Shown here one piece after another: positions 54,255-63,658 of a stretch of 64,000 nucleotides of DNA (positions within the stretch are counted from its first letter, which is position 1; every line of letters starts with the position of its first letter). Under the pieces are notes generated by a model, which did not search any database, was not told the origin of the DNA, and was given only the letters and a program-made list of their open reading frames with translations. Source of the stretch: Microbacterium sp. CGR2. Lineage in GTDB: Bacteria > Actinomycetota > Actinomycetes > Actinomycetales > Microbacteriaceae. Location: the NCBI RefSeq assembly GCF_003626735.1, contig NZ_RBHX01000001.1:2976001-3040000 (forward strand). Reading direction: 5' to 3'. The position numbers and the translations under genes are program-made.

Positions 54255-54743
54255 ATGTATCAGGTGAGTAGGTCCCCCCATTCAAACACCCTTACGGGGT
54301 GGCGCGAGTGGGTGAGCCTCCCCGATCTCGGCGTGGACTGGATCAAGGCGAAGATCGACACCGGCGCGCGCACATCCTCCCTCCACGCCTTCGATATCCA
54401 CGAGTTCGACCGTGAGGGCGAAGACTGGGTCCGCTTCCGCGTCAAACCCTGGCAGGACAGTCAAGAGGATGCCGTCGTCGTCGAGACGCCCGTCCATGAC
54501 CGCCGTGCTGTGCGCAGTTCCTCCGGGCACGCCCAGGACAGACTCGTCGTCAAGCTGATGATCCGTCTCGTCGACCGCGAGGTGCTGGCCGAAGTCACTC
54601 TGAGCAATCGCGACGAGATGGGCTTCCGGATGCTCATCGGTCGCGAGGCCCTGCGTCACGGCTACACCGTGGATCCTGCTCGATCGTTCCTCGGCGGGCG
54701 CGCTCCGCGGGAAGCTCGCCGTCGCAATCGCGGTCGGGACTGA
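54255..54743 (+). CDS. RimB-type retropepsin-like protease (ATP-dependent zinc protease family)
   Basis: The 162-residue protein matches PF05618/COG4067, now known in Pseudomonas as RimB. The retropepsin-like active site is IDTGARTSSLHA, paired with MLIGREALRHGYTVDP. RimB removes glutamates that RimK adds. The gene faces rimK with 17 bp between starts, so the add/remove pair is likely co-regulated. ATG 54255 or GTG 54264 could be the start; neither has a clear ribosome site. The basic tail RREARRRNR-like end may bind RNA or ribosomes. Confidence 0.87.
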   Translation: MYQVSRSPHSNTLTGWREWVSLPDLGVDWIKAKIDTGARTSSLHAFDIHEFDREGEDWVRFRVKPWQDSQEDAVVVETPVHDRRAVRSSSGHAQDRLVVKLMIRLVDREVLAEVTLSNRDEMGFRMLIGREALRHGYTVDPARSFLGGRAPREARRRNRGRD

Positions 54744-54750
54744 CGCGCAT

Positions 54751-55179
54751 TCAGGTGCGGATCAGCACCGTCCCGATCGCCTTGTCGTGAAGGCCGCGCT
54801 GGTCAGCATCCCAGATCACTGCGGGAATCACGACCACGAGAAGCAGGGTGCGGACGATCGGGCGCCACAGCCCCACCCAGCCTCCGTCGAGGCGGACGAT
54901 CCGCATGCCGAGGATGCGGTGCCCGGGGCTTCCGCCCGCAGTCGGGATGAAGAGGATCTGCAGCACCGCGAACACGAGCATCGGCGCGAACTGCGTCAGG
55001 CCGGCCTCGGTCGGCAGGGCGAACTGATCGAACCCGAGGAATGCCGTCGCGATGATCGTTGCTGCGGTGTAGTCGATGACGAGGGCGCCGATCCGCCTGC
55101 CCGCCCGCGCGATGCTTCCCGACCCCGATTCCGGCAATCCGAGTCGTTCACCGGGGTATCTGTTCACAGCATCCGTCAC
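54751..55179 (-). CDS. RDD-family membrane protein
   Basis: The 142-residue protein has three membrane helices. [14 protein letters not shown] is the opening of the RDD domain (the RDD-like motif here reads [10 protein letters not shown]), followed by [18 protein letters not shown], the conserved loop, and a C-terminal [15 protein letters not shown]. Related proteins may act as cation antiporters. It starts with GTG at 55179 and is divergent from glnA1, the conserved actinobacterial neighbourhood. Confidence 0.88.
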   Translation of the reverse strand: MTDAVNRYPGERLGLPESGSGSIARAGRRIGALVIDYTAATIIATAFLGFDQFALPTEAGLTQFAPMLVFAVLQILFIPTAGGSPGHRILGMRIVRLDGGWVGLWRPIVRTLLLVVVIPAVIWDADQRGLHDKAIGTVLIRT

Positions 55180-55200
55180 CGCTCCAGTTTACCGAGCGCT

Positions 55201-55238
55201 GTAACATCCCTGAAACAAAGCGGACACCCCGGAGAAAT
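55201..55238 (+). promoter_or_regulatory. GlnR-type four-site nitrogen box upstream of glnA1
   Basis: The order is GTAAC-N6-GAAAC-N6-GACAC-N6-GAAAT, the full actinobacterial GlnR arrangement. It ends 10 nt before a TACTGT -10, the same geometry as the amt box. Confidence 0.85.
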
Positions 55239-55248
55239 CCTCCAGCCG

Positions 55249-55254
55249 TACTGT
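55249..55254 (+). promoter_or_regulatory. -10 (TACTGT) of glnA1
   Basis: TACTGT fits TANNNT and lies 10 nt downstream of the GlnR box, giving a leader of about 38 nt to the ATG at 55299. Confidence 0.55.
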
Positions 55255-55298
55255 GCAGAATGGCCGTAAGCCATCGATCCGCATTACAGGAGTCGTAC

Positions 55299-56723
55299 AT
55301 GTTCAAAGATTCGTCCGAGGTACTGAGCTACATCCAGGAGAACGACGTCAAATTCCTTGACATCCGTTTCACCGATCTCCCGGGTGTGCAGCAGCACTTC
55401 AACATTCCTGCATCCACGGTCGATGAGGCGTTCTTCACCGAGGGTCAGCTGTTCGACGGCTCCTCGATCCGCGGCTTCGCCAGCATCCACGAGTCCGACA
55501 TGCAGCTGATCCCTGACGTCACGACGGCGTACGTCGATCCTTTCCGCGAGGCGAGCACCCTCGTGATGATCTTCGACATCTACAACCCGCGCACCGGCGA
55601 GATCTACTCGAAGGACCCGCGTCAGGTCGCCAAGAAGGCCGAGAAGTACCTCACCTCGACGGGGATCGCCGACACCGCGTTCTTCGCCCCTGAGGCGGAG
55701 TTCTACATCTTCGACGACGTCCGCTACTCGGTCACCGCCGGCGAGAGCTTCTACAAGGTCGACTCGGAAGAGGCCGCCTGGAACACCGGCCGCGAGGAAG
55801 AAGGCGGAAACCTCGCCAACAAGACCCCGTACAAGGGCGGCTACTTCCCCGTCAGCCCGGTCGACAAGACCGCTGACCTCCGCGACGACATCACCCTCAA
55901 GCTGATCGACGCCGGGTTCATTCTCGAGCGCTCGCACCACGAGGTCGGCACCGCCGGTCAGCAGGAGATCAACTACCGCTTCGACACGATGGTGCACGCG
56001 GCCGACGACATCCTGAAGTTCAAGTACATCGTCAAGAACACCGCCGACGAGTGGGGCAAGGTCGCGACCTTCATGCCCAAGCCGCTCTACGGCGACAACG
56101 GCTCCGGCATGCACACGCATCAGTCGCTCTGGGCAGACGGCAAGCCGCTCTTCTACGATGAGGCCGGCTACGGCCAGCTCAGCGACGTCGCGCGCTGGTA
56201 CATCGGCGGCATCCTGGCGCACGCGCCGGCCCTGCTCGCCTTCACCAACCCGACGCTGAACAGCTACCACCGTCTGGTCAAGGGCTTCGAGGCTCCGGTC
56301 AACCTGGTCTACTCGGCCGGAAACCGCTCCGCCGCGATCCGCATCCCGATCACCGGTTCCAACCCGAAGGCCAAGCGCATCGAGTTCCGCGCGCCCGACG
56401 CCTCCGGCAACCCGTACCTCGCCTTCGCCGCACAGCTGATGGCGGGTCTCGACGGCATCAAGAACCGCATCGAGCCGCACGAGCCGGTCGACAAGGACCT
56501 CTACGAGCTTCCCCCCGAGGAGGCCAAGGGCATCCCGCAGGTTCCGAACTCCCTGCTGGACTCGCTCGACGCTCTCGCGGCCGACCACCAGTTCCTCCTC
56601 GAGGGTGGCGTGTTCACCAAGGAGCTCATCGAGACCTGGATCTCCTACAAGTACGAGAACGAGATCCTGCCGATGGCGCAGCGTCCGCACCCGTTCGAGT
56701 ACGAGCTCTACTTCGGGGTCTGA
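55299..56723 (+). CDS. glnA: type I glutamine synthetase, adenylylatable
   Basis: The 474-residue GSI-beta enzyme makes glutamine from glutamate and ammonia. [45 protein letters not shown] and [19 protein letters not shown] are the substrate and metal motifs. The adenylylation loop [10 protein letters not shown] has Tyr402 intact, so GlnE can switch it off. ATG 55299 follows ACAGGAG. GlnR box and -10 are upstream and a terminator follows. Likely the main biosynthetic GS. Confidence 0.97.
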   Translation: MFKDSSEVLSYIQENDVKFLDIRFTDLPGVQQHFNIPASTVDEAFFTEGQLFDGSSIRGFASIHESDMQLIPDVTTAYVDPFREASTLVMIFDIYNPRTGEIYSKDPRQVAKKAEKYLTSTGIADTAFFAPEAEFYIFDDVRYSVTAGESFYKVDSEEAAWNTGREEEGGNLANKTPYKGGYFPVSPVDKTADLRDDITLKLIDAGFILERSHHEVGTAGQQEINYRFDTMVHAADDILKFKYIVKNTADEWGKVATFMPKPLYGDNGSGMHTHQSLWADGKPLFYDEAGYGQLSDVARWYIGGILAHAPALLAFTNPTLNSYHRLVKGFEAPVNLVYSAGNRSAAIRIPITGSNPKAKRIEFRAPDASGNPYLAFAAQLMAGLDGIKNRIEPHEPVDKDLYELPPEEAKGIPQVPNSLLDSLDALAADHQFLLEGGVFTKELIETWISYKYENEILPMAQRPHPFEYELYFGV

Positions 56724-56740
56724 ATCCACAGCGGCCATTG

Positions 56741-56784
56741 AACGGCCCGACTCCCTCGATCGAGAGAGTCGGGCCGTTCTTTGT
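56741..56784 (+). terminator. terminator after glnA1
   Basis: A 13-bp stem AACGGCCCGACTC/GAGTCGGGCCGTT is followed by CTTTGT. It lies 17 bp after the stop. Confidence 0.85.
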
Positions 56785-56801
56785 ATATGACGGTGCGACT
56801 G

Positions 56802-57074
56802 TCAGGACCGCCGCACCGAGAGCATCTCCCACCCCTCGGGCACTTGCGCCTCCAGGGCGACCATATCCTCCGCCTCGATCTCCTGCGGTTCGTCACGACG
56901 ACGGAACTTGCCCTCGACGATGCGGATCCCGCCGGGCTTCATCTCGACGTGCGCCGACACCATGTCCCATCCGGGAGGAGTCTCACCTTTGAGTTGCTCC
57001 CGGAGTGCGGGCAGCTCGGTTCCTTCGGCGGTGGCGGTCCGTGTTTCCGCGGGGCGAATCAGAGCGAAGAGCAT
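56802..57074 (-). CDS. small uncharacterised protein
   Basis: The 90-residue protein starts MLFALIRPAETRTATAEG and contains GWDMVSAHVEMKPGGIRIVEGKFRRRDE. The ending QVPEGWEMLSVRR echoes the earlier GW(D/E)M segment, suggesting two beta-alpha halves. No membrane helix, no known family. Codon use is normal, and it sits alone between glnA1 and the AI-2E-type transporter. No strong ribosome site is visible. Confidence 0.65.
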   Translation of the reverse strand: MLFALIRPAETRTATAEGTELPALREQLKGETPPGWDMVSAHVEMKPGGIRIVEGKFRRRDEPQEIEAEDMVALEAQVPEGWEMLSVRRS

Positions 57075-57186
57075 GCGGTCAAGCCTAGGAGTCTTTTCGC
57101 GTGTCAGCGGGCTTCCCCGTGCGGATGCGGGATGATCGACTGATGGGTCCGGCTTTCGAGGGTCGGACGTGCAACCAGGGAGAACC

Positions 57187-58335
57187 ATGCGCCGTAGACG
57201 AGTGACCGCCAACGTCGAGCTGGCCGCGCCCGCGGAACCGAGAGCGGCTCAGCCTTCGAACGCGGTGGCCGCATACGCTCGGACGAATCCCTTCAAATTC
57301 GGTCTGCTCGGAGCTCTCGGCGTGCTGGTGGCGCTGACCCTCGGCGGGATCGTCGAGCAGCTGGGCACCGTTCTCGTGTACGTCGGTGTCGCGCTTTTCC
57401 TCTCGCTCGGCCTCGACCCCGTCGTCCGATTCATCGAGAAGAAGCTGCCCCGCGCCGCCGCCGTGGCCATCGTCGTGGCCGTGGTGCTTCTCGCCTTCGC
57501 CGGCATCATCTTCGCCATCGTCCCGCTCGTCGTCGAGCAGATCAACAACCTGATCAAAGACGGACCGAAGATGGTCGACGACTTCATGAAGAGCCAGTGG
57601 TTCACCGACGTCAGCGGCCAGTTCGGCCCGACGATCGAGGAAGCTGTGCAGGGCGGCCTCAGCTTCGTCCAGAACCCCGACAACTTCGTCGACATCGGCG
57701 GTGGCGTCGTCGCTGTCGGTGCCGGAATAGCCGGGGCCATCACGGGCATCACGATCGTGCTGATCCTCACGCTGTTCTTCATGGCATCCCTGCGCAGCAT
57801 GAAGCGCACGGCGGTCCGCTTCGTCCCGGCATACCAGCGGGACACCTTCAGCGAGCTCCTCGAGGACGTCTCCGGCGCGGTCGGACGGTACGTGATCGGG
57901 CAGGCGAGCCTTGCGCTCATCAACGGCGTGCTCAGCCTCATCTTCCTCACCATCATCGGCGCACCGGTGCCGGCTCTGCTCGCCCTCATCGCCTTCATCG
58001 GATCGACGATCCCCTTGGTGGGGACACTGACCGCATCGATCATCAACTCGCTGATCTGCCTGTTCGTGTCACCCGTCACGGCCCTGATCGCGATCGGGTA
58101 CTACCTGGTCTACATGCAGATCGAGGCCTACGTGCTCTCGCCGCGCATCATGAGCAAGGCCGTAGCGGTGCCCGGAGCACTCGTCGTGATCGCCGCTGTG
58201 GCCGGTGGCGCACTGGGCGGCGTGCTCGGAGCACTCGTCGCGATCCCCGTCGCCGCGAGCATCATCATCGTCATCCAGAAGGTGACGTTCCCCGCGCAGG
58301 ACAGGAAAGTCGCCCCGCGCCAAGCAGCGGTCTGA
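57187..58335 (+). CDS. AI-2E family transporter
   Basis: The 382-residue integral membrane protein has about eight helices. Conserved parts are FLSLGLDPVVRFIEKKLPR, VPLVVEQINNLIKDGPKM, FVPAYQRDTFSELLEDVSGAVGRY and the C-terminal QIEAYVLSPRIMSKAVAVPG, which define PF01594. Members export diverse small molecules or sodium; AI-2 transport is not implied. GGGAGAA precedes the ATG. Convergent with the diacylglycerol kinase-type gene. Confidence 0.9.
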   Translation: MRRRRVTANVELAAPAEPRAAQPSNAVAAYARTNPFKFGLLGALGVLVALTLGGIVEQLGTVLVYVGVALFLSLGLDPVVRFIEKKLPRAAAVAIVVAVVLLAFAGIIFAIVPLVVEQINNLIKDGPKMVDDFMKSQWFTDVSGQFGPTIEEAVQGGLSFVQNPDNFVDIGGGVVAVGAGIAGAITGITIVLILTLFFMASLRSMKRTAVRFVPAYQRDTFSELLEDVSGAVGRYVIGQASLALINGVLSLIFLTIIGAPVPALLALIAFIGSTIPLVGTLTASIINSLICLFVSPVTALIAIGYYLVYMQIEAYVLSPRIMSKAVAVPGALVVIAAVAGGALGGVLGALVAIPVAASIIIVIQKVTFPAQDRKVAPRQAAV

Positions 58336-58361
58336 TCGACCGAGGCCACCTGCCCGCTGTG

Positions 58362-59285
58362 TCAGCGGACGAGCAGGGCTCCGGGCTGCACGCGCACGTT
58401 GAACGAGGTGACCTCGCCGATCTCCTCGCCGTCGATCTCGAACATGAGCGGCGTCGTGAGCTCGACCGCGATCTTCTCCACGGGCAGGTGCCGCGCGGAA
58501 TCCGTGCTCACGGCGTCGTCATCGGCCGTGCTGAAGAACCGGCGGATGCCGTTGTCCCAGACGAATGACCGAAGAGTGTCGAGCCATTGCAGCACGCCGT
58601 CCGCGCTGATCATGAGCACATCGAGCTTCCCGTCGTCGAGCACGGCATCGGGCAGCAGTCGGATGCCGCCCTGCAGCATCCCGCAGTTGCCGATGAGCAT
58701 GGTGTGCCCGCGCGCGGCGACGGCCTTCTCATCGTCGATGGCGACCGTGATCTCCGTCATCTCCGTTCCGGCCAGGGCACGACCCATCGCCTCGACGTAC
58801 GCCAGCCAGCCGGCTTTCGACTTCAGGTCGTCATCCGTCTCGACGAGCATCTGCGCGTCGATCCCGAATCCGACCATCACCGCGAAAGCGTGCTCGGTTC
58901 CGTCGTACGAGACCCACCCCAGATCGATACGACGCTCCTCGGCGTCGCGGATCCGCTCGAGAGCCGCAGGCACGTCATTCAACGGCACTTCGAGGTTGCG
59001 CGCGAGGAGATTGCCCGTGCCCTGCGGCACGATCCCGAGAGCCGCCTCGGATCCGGCGAGCGACTCGGCCACTGCACGGACCGTGCCGTCCCCACCGACC
59101 GCGATGACGACGCTGCGGCCGTCTTCGAGCGCCTCACGGGCCATGCCGCGCCCCGGGTCCTCAGGGGTCGTCTCCCACCATCGGATGTCCTGCTGGTCGC
59201 CGAAGACGGCGCTCACAGCAGCCTGAAGGTCGTCCCGCTCCGCCTTGGAGGGGTTCCAGATGATTGCGATCCGTGCCTGCGTCAT
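58362..59285 (-). CDS. diacylglycerol/lipid kinase family protein
   Basis: The 307-residue protein (313 if GTG 59303 is used) starts MTQARIAIIWNPSKAE. VIAVGGDGTVRAVAE is the ATP-binding motif and IVPQGTGNLLARNL the second signature. The C-terminal beta-sandwich includes LIGNCGMLQGG and FEIDGEEIGEV. These define the DAGK-catalytic family of lipid and sphingolipid kinases; the lipid substrate is unknown. It lies 48 bp after glnE on the same strand and may be co-transcribed. Confidence 0.9.
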   Translation of the reverse strand: MTQARIAIIWNPSKAERDDLQAAVSAVFGDQQDIRWWETTPEDPGRGMAREALEDGRSVVIAVGGDGTVRAVAESLAGSEAALGIVPQGTGNLLARNLEVPLNDVPAALERIRDAEERRIDLGWVSYDGTEHAFAVMVGFGIDAQMLVETDDDLKSKAGWLAYVEAMGRALAGTEMTEITVAIDDEKAVAARGHTMLIGNCGMLQGGIRLLPDAVLDDGKLDVLMISADGVLQWLDTLRSFVWDNGIRRFFSTADDDAVSTDSARHLPVEKIAVELTTPLMFEIDGEEIGEVTSFNVRVQPGALLVR

Positions 59286-59333
59286 ATCGTCAGCTTGGAA
59301 CACGACGCGCGATACTGCAAACTCAGCCGACGA

Positions 59334-62309
59334 TTATCCGTAGAACAGGTGCTCGAACGACTTTCGTGCGCGGCGCGTCACGCCGAGGTAGTCCTCTTCG
59401 AGGTCGGTCGCTGAGCGATCGGGATAGCCCAGCAGCCGCCCGATCGCGTCGAGCTGCCGCCGATCCGCCGGGAGGACGTCGCTGGTCTGGCCCGTCAGCA
59501 GAGTGATCGCCGAGCGCAGCCGGCTCGCCAGACGCCAGGCCTCCCGAAGACGTTCCGCATCGTCCTCCGGCACGAGCCCGGCGTCCACCGCAGCCTCCAG
59601 GGCGGACAATGTCGATGTGGTCTGCAGGCGCGGCTCGTGGTGGGCGTGCTGGAGTTGCAGCAGCTGCACCAGCCACTCGACGTCGCTGAGAGTCCCGGGG
59701 CCGAGCTTCAGATGCCGCCGCGGGTCGGCGCCCTGCGGCAGCCTCTCCCCCTCGACTCTCGCCTTGATCCGCTTGATCTCGCGGGTGCCCTGGAGGTCGA
59801 CATCCTCGGGGTAGCGGATCGAGTCCGCGAGCTCGGTGAACCGCGCGATCAGCCTCGCGCTCCCCGCCACACCTCGAGCACGAAGCAGCGCCTGCGCCTC
59901 CCACGACAGCGACCACCGCCGGTAGTACGCGGTGTAGGCCTCGATGGACCGCACGACCGGGCCCTGGCGCCCCTCCGGGCGGAGGTCGGCGTCGAGATCG
60001 AGCGGGACGCGGTGGTCGGTCAGATGCTCACGGAGCCCTGCGACGATCTGAGTGGCGAGAGTCTGAGCCCGCTGACCGTCGATGCCGTTGGCGTCGTAGA
60101 CGTAGAGGATGTCGGCGTCGGAGCCGAAGCCCAACTCGGCACCGCCGAACCGTCCCATCGCGATGATCGCGAAGTCCAGCGCGGCGTCTTCCGGCGGTAC
60201 GACCTCACGCACGACGGCCCTCAGCGCCGCCTGGATCGTCGCCTCGGTGATCTCGGTCAGCGCCGTGGCGACCTCCTCGATCGTGAGGACGTCGAGCACG
60301 GCGCCCATCGCGGTGCGCAGCAGCTCGCGGCGGCGGAGCGCACGAACCGCCCGCAAGGCGTCGCCGACCGTCTCATGTCGGGTCTGGATGGCGCGCGCTT
60401 CTTCGTCGAGGGCCGCCGCACCGCGAGGACGCAGCCGCTCCCGGTTGTCCAACCAGGCGACCGACTCGGGGATCCACTCCATCAATTCGCCGACATAGCG
60501 AGACGAAGACAGCAGACGCGTCAGGCTCTCGGCCGCCCCGGAGGAATCGCGCAGCACGCGGAGGAACCACGGCGTGTCGCCCAGTCGCTCGCTGATCCTG
60601 CGAAAGGCGATGAGGCCGTAGTCAGGATCGCTCCCGTCGGCGAACCAGCGCACCATGATCGGCATGAGATGCCGTTGGATCGTCGTCTTGCGGCTGAGGC
60701 CGCTCGTGAGGGCGCCGATATGGCGGAGCGCCCCCGCCGGATCACGGAACCCGATGGCCGCGAGGCGGTCGTGCGCCTGCGCGGCGGACAGCGTTCGCTC
60801 CTCTTCCGGCAGCCCCGCGACAGCGCTGAGAAGAGGTCGATAGAAGAGACGGGTGTGGATCTCGCGCACCTCCCGACGCACCTTCTCCCAGCGCGCCCAC
60901 ACGCCCTCCCCGGTCTCGGCGAGGCCCGAGCTCCGCGCAAGGACGCGTAGTCCGGCGGGCGTGCGCGGCATCAGGTGCGTGCGGCTCAGCTCTCGAAGCT
61001 GGAGCCGGTGTTCCATCAGGCGGAGGACGCGGTAGTCCTCGGCGAACGAGCCGGCATCCGCCCTTCCGATGTATCCCCCCGCGACGAGGGAGTCGAGGCT
61101 CTCCAATGTGCCGCGGGTGCGGATCGTCTCGTCGGTGAGACCGTGGACCAACTGCAGCAGTTGTACCGTGAACTCGATGTCGCGCAGGCCTCCGGCGCCG
61201 AGCTTCAGCTGGTACGGCGCGTCCTCCGCGTCGATGTGCTCCGTGACCCGCTCTCGCATGCGCTGCACGCTCTCGACGAAGTCGTCCCTGGCAGCACTCG
61301 ACCAGATCTTCGGCTGCACAGCGGCGATGTAGTCCGCGCCGAGCTGCGGATCGCCGGCAAGCGGACGTGCTTTGAGGAGCGCCTGGAACTCCCAGCTCTT
61401 CGCCCATCGTTCGTAGTACGCGAGGTGTGACGGGAGGGAGCGCACCAGCGCGCCCTGTTTCCCCTCCGGCCGCAGGTTGGCATCGACCTCCCACAGCGGC
61501 GGTTCCACCTCGATGCCGCTCAACCCGCGCATCGTCTCGCGGGCCAGGCGCGTGGCGATCTCGATGGCACGCGCCTCTCCCACGGCCTCTTCGTCGCTGC
61601 TGCCGCCGACGAAGATCACGTCCACGTCGCTGACGTAGTTGAGCTCCCGGGCGCCTGCCTTGCCCATGCCGATGACCGAGAGCCGCGTCGCCGCGATCTC
61701 ATGTTCGGGTATCGTCTCGCGCAATCGGGTTCTGGCCACGGCGAGAGAGGCTTCGAGCGCCGCCCCCGCGGCATCCGCGAGCGCTGCCGCCACATCGCCG
61801 ACGACAACCTCCGGAGAGGGATGGGTCAGGTCGTAGGCGGCGATGGCCGCGAGACTCCGCCGATACGCGACACGGATGGCGACGACGGCGTCATCGTCTC
61901 CGGCACGGGCGAAGCCGCGCTCCACGCCGACCGCAGCGAGCATCCGCTCTCGGAGCATCTGCTCGGTCGGCAACGAGGAATTCGACTCCCCCAGGACCGA
62001 CAGCTGCTCCGGATGCCGGAGGAAGAAGTCGGCCAGCCCCTCGGACGCTCCGAAGACTCGCCACACCCGACGACGGGAATCGGCATCGTCGAGGAGCGCC
62101 CGGAGCGGAACAGGGTCCCGACGCGCCACACGCACCATGCCCCGCACGGCGGCGTCAGGATCTGCAGCGCTCGCCCCGTCCAGCACGGAAGGACGCGGGC
62201 GCTCGACGAGGTTCGCCAGTTCGGCGAGGGATGCCGCCGCCTCACTCAGCTCGGCGAAGCCGAGCCTGGCCAGCGCAGACAGCGAGACGGAGTCGTCCGG
62301 ACGGGCCAT
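59334..62309 (-). CDS. glnE: bifunctional glutamine synthetase adenylyltransferase / adenylyl-removing enzyme
   Basis: The 991-residue protein has two nucleotidyltransferase domains with helical linkers. The N-terminal deadenylylase shows GMGKAGARELNYVSDVDVIFV and the C-terminal adenylylase shows AMGRFGGAELGFGSDADILYV. It sets GlnA1 activity according to nitrogen status. ATG 62309 lies 9 bp after glnA2, so glnA2 and glnE form an operon, the standard actinobacterial order. Confidence 0.96.
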   Translation of the reverse strand: MARPDDSVSLSALARLGFAELSEAAASLAELANLVERPRPSVLDGASAADPDAAVRGMVRVARRDPVPLRALLDDADSRRRVWRVFGASEGLADFFLRHPEQLSVLGESNSSLPTEQMLRERMLAAVGVERGFARAGDDDAVVAIRVAYRRSLAAIAAYDLTHPSPEVVVGDVAAALADAAGAALEASLAVARTRLRETIPEHEIAATRLSVIGMGKAGARELNYVSDVDVIFVGGSSDEEAVGEARAIEIATRLARETMRGLSGIEVEPPLWEVDANLRPEGKQGALVRSLPSHLAYYERWAKSWEFQALLKARPLAGDPQLGADYIAAVQPKIWSSAARDDFVESVQRMRERVTEHIDAEDAPYQLKLGAGGLRDIEFTVQLLQLVHGLTDETIRTRGTLESLDSLVAGGYIGRADAGSFAEDYRVLRLMEHRLQLRELSRTHLMPRTPAGLRVLARSSGLAETGEGVWARWEKVRREVREIHTRLFYRPLLSAVAGLPEEERTLSAAQAHDRLAAIGFRDPAGALRHIGALTSGLSRKTTIQRHLMPIMVRWFADGSDPDYGLIAFRRISERLGDTPWFLRVLRDSSGAAESLTRLLSSSRYVGELMEWIPESVAWLDNRERLRPRGAAALDEEARAIQTRHETVGDALRAVRALRRRELLRTAMGAVLDVLTIEEVATALTEITEATIQAALRAVVREVVPPEDAALDFAIIAMGRFGGAELGFGSDADILYVYDANGIDGQRAQTLATQIVAGLREHLTDHRVPLDLDADLRPEGRQGPVVRSIEAYTAYYRRWSLSWEAQALLRARGVAGSARLIARFTELADSIRYPEDVDLQGTREIKRIKARVEGERLPQGADPRRHLKLGPGTLSDVEWLVQLLQLQHAHHEPRLQTTSTLSALEAAVDAGLVPEDDAERLREAWRLASRLRSAITLLTGQTSDVLPADRRQLDAIGRLLGYPDRSATDLEEDYLGVTRRARKSFEHLFYG

Positions 62310-62318
62310 GCGCGCCGC

Positions 62319-63656
62319 TCAGAGGAGCTCGAGGTTGTTCTTCAGCTCCAGCGGGGTGACCTGCCCGCGGTAGGCCTCCCACTCCTTGCGCTTGTTGAGA
62401 AGCACGTAGTTGAAGACCTGTTCTCCGAGCGTCTCGGCGACGAGTTCCGACGCCTCCATGTACTCGAGGGCGTGATCCAGGCTCGCGGGCAGCGCCGCAT
62501 AGCCCAGGGCACGCCGTTCCGCGTCGCTGAGGGCCCAGACGTTGTCTTCGGCCTCCGGCGGGAGCTCATAGCCCTCTTCGATGCCCTTGAGACCGGCGGC
62601 CAGCAGCAGGGCATAGGCGAGATACGGGTTGGCGGCGGAGTCGAGTGCCCGATACTCGACACGCGACGACTGGCCCTTGTTCGGCTTGTACATCGGCACG
62701 CGCACGAGTGCGGAGCGGTTGTTGTGACCCCACGTCACGAAGCTCGGAGCCTCGTCGCCGCCCCAGAGTCGCTTGTACGAGTTGACGAACTGGTTCGTGA
62801 CCGCCGCGATCTCGTTTGCGTGCTTGAGGAGACCGGCGATGAAGTGACGGCCGGTCTTGGAGAGCTGGTACTTCGCGCCCTCCTCGTAGAAGGCGTTCTG
62901 ATCGCCTTCGAACAGCGACATGTGCGTGTGCATACCGCTGCCGGGCTGACCGCTGAGGGGCTTGGGCATGAACGTCGCGTAGACACCCTGCTCGATCGCC
63001 ACCTCTTTGATGACCGTGCGGAACGTCATGATGTTGTCGGCCGTCGTCAGTGCGTCCGCGTAGCGGAGGTCGATCTCGTTCTGCCCCGGACCGCCCTCAT
63101 GGTGGCTGAACTCGACCGAGATGCCGAGATCTTCCAGCATCCGCACGGAACGGCGACGGAAGTCGTGCGCCGTTCCGCCGGGCACGTTGTCGAAATATCC
63201 CGCGGAGTCGACGGGCACGGGCCCGTCCGGTCCGTACGACGACGACTTGAGGAGGTAGAACTCGATCTCGGGGTGCGTGTAGAACGTGAAGCCGGCATCG
63301 GCGGCCTTCGCCAGGGTGCGCTTGAGCACATGACGCGGGTCGGCGACGGCCGGCTGACCGTCGGGGGTCGTGATGTCGCAGAACATCCGCCCGGTCGGGT
63401 CGATCTCACCGCGCCACGGCAGTGTCTGGAAAGTGGTGGGGTCGGGCTGCGCGAGCAGGTCCGACTCGTATGTGCGGGTGAGCCCCTCGATCGCCGAGCC
63501 GTCGAACCCGATGCCCTCGGCGAATGCGCCCTCAACCTCGGCCGGCGCGATCGCCACCGATTTGAGCGTGCCGATGACGTCGGTGAACCACAGACGTACG
63601 AACTTGACGCCGCGCTCTTCGATGGTCCGGAGGACGAAATCTCGCTGCTTGTCCAT
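62319..63656 (-). CDS. glnA2: type I glutamine synthetase paralogue GlnA2
   Basis: The 445-residue GSI member carries GFDGSAIEGLTR, FMPKPLSGQPGSGMHTHMS, NNRSALVRVPMYKP and RVEYRALDSAANPYLAYA. At the adenylylation position it has NVWALSD, Trp (about 374) instead of Tyr, so GlnE should not modify it. ATG 63656 is preferred because GGAG lies 5 nt upstream; a GTG at 63662 overlaps the preceding stop. Operon order is small protein, glnA2, glnE. GlnA2 enzymes in Streptomyces and mycobacteria have low GS activity, and some GS-like paralogues glutamylate amines. Confidence 0.95.
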   Translation of the reverse strand: MDKQRDFVLRTIEERGVKFVRLWFTDVIGTLKSVAIAPAEVEGAFAEGIGFDGSAIEGLTRTYESDLLAQPDPTTFQTLPWRGEIDPTGRMFCDITTPDGQPAVADPRHVLKRTLAKAADAGFTFYTHPEIEFYLLKSSSYGPDGPVPVDSAGYFDNVPGGTAHDFRRRSVRMLEDLGISVEFSHHEGGPGQNEIDLRYADALTTADNIMTFRTVIKEVAIEQGVYATFMPKPLSGQPGSGMHTHMSLFEGDQNAFYEEGAKYQLSKTGRHFIAGLLKHANEIAAVTNQFVNSYKRLWGGDEAPSFVTWGHNNRSALVRVPMYKPNKGQSSRVEYRALDSAANPYLAYALLLAAGLKGIEEGYELPPEAEDNVWALSDAERRALGYAALPASLDHALEYMEASELVAETLGEQVFNYVLLNKRKEWEAYRGQVTPLELKNNLELL

Positions 63657-63658
63657 GG

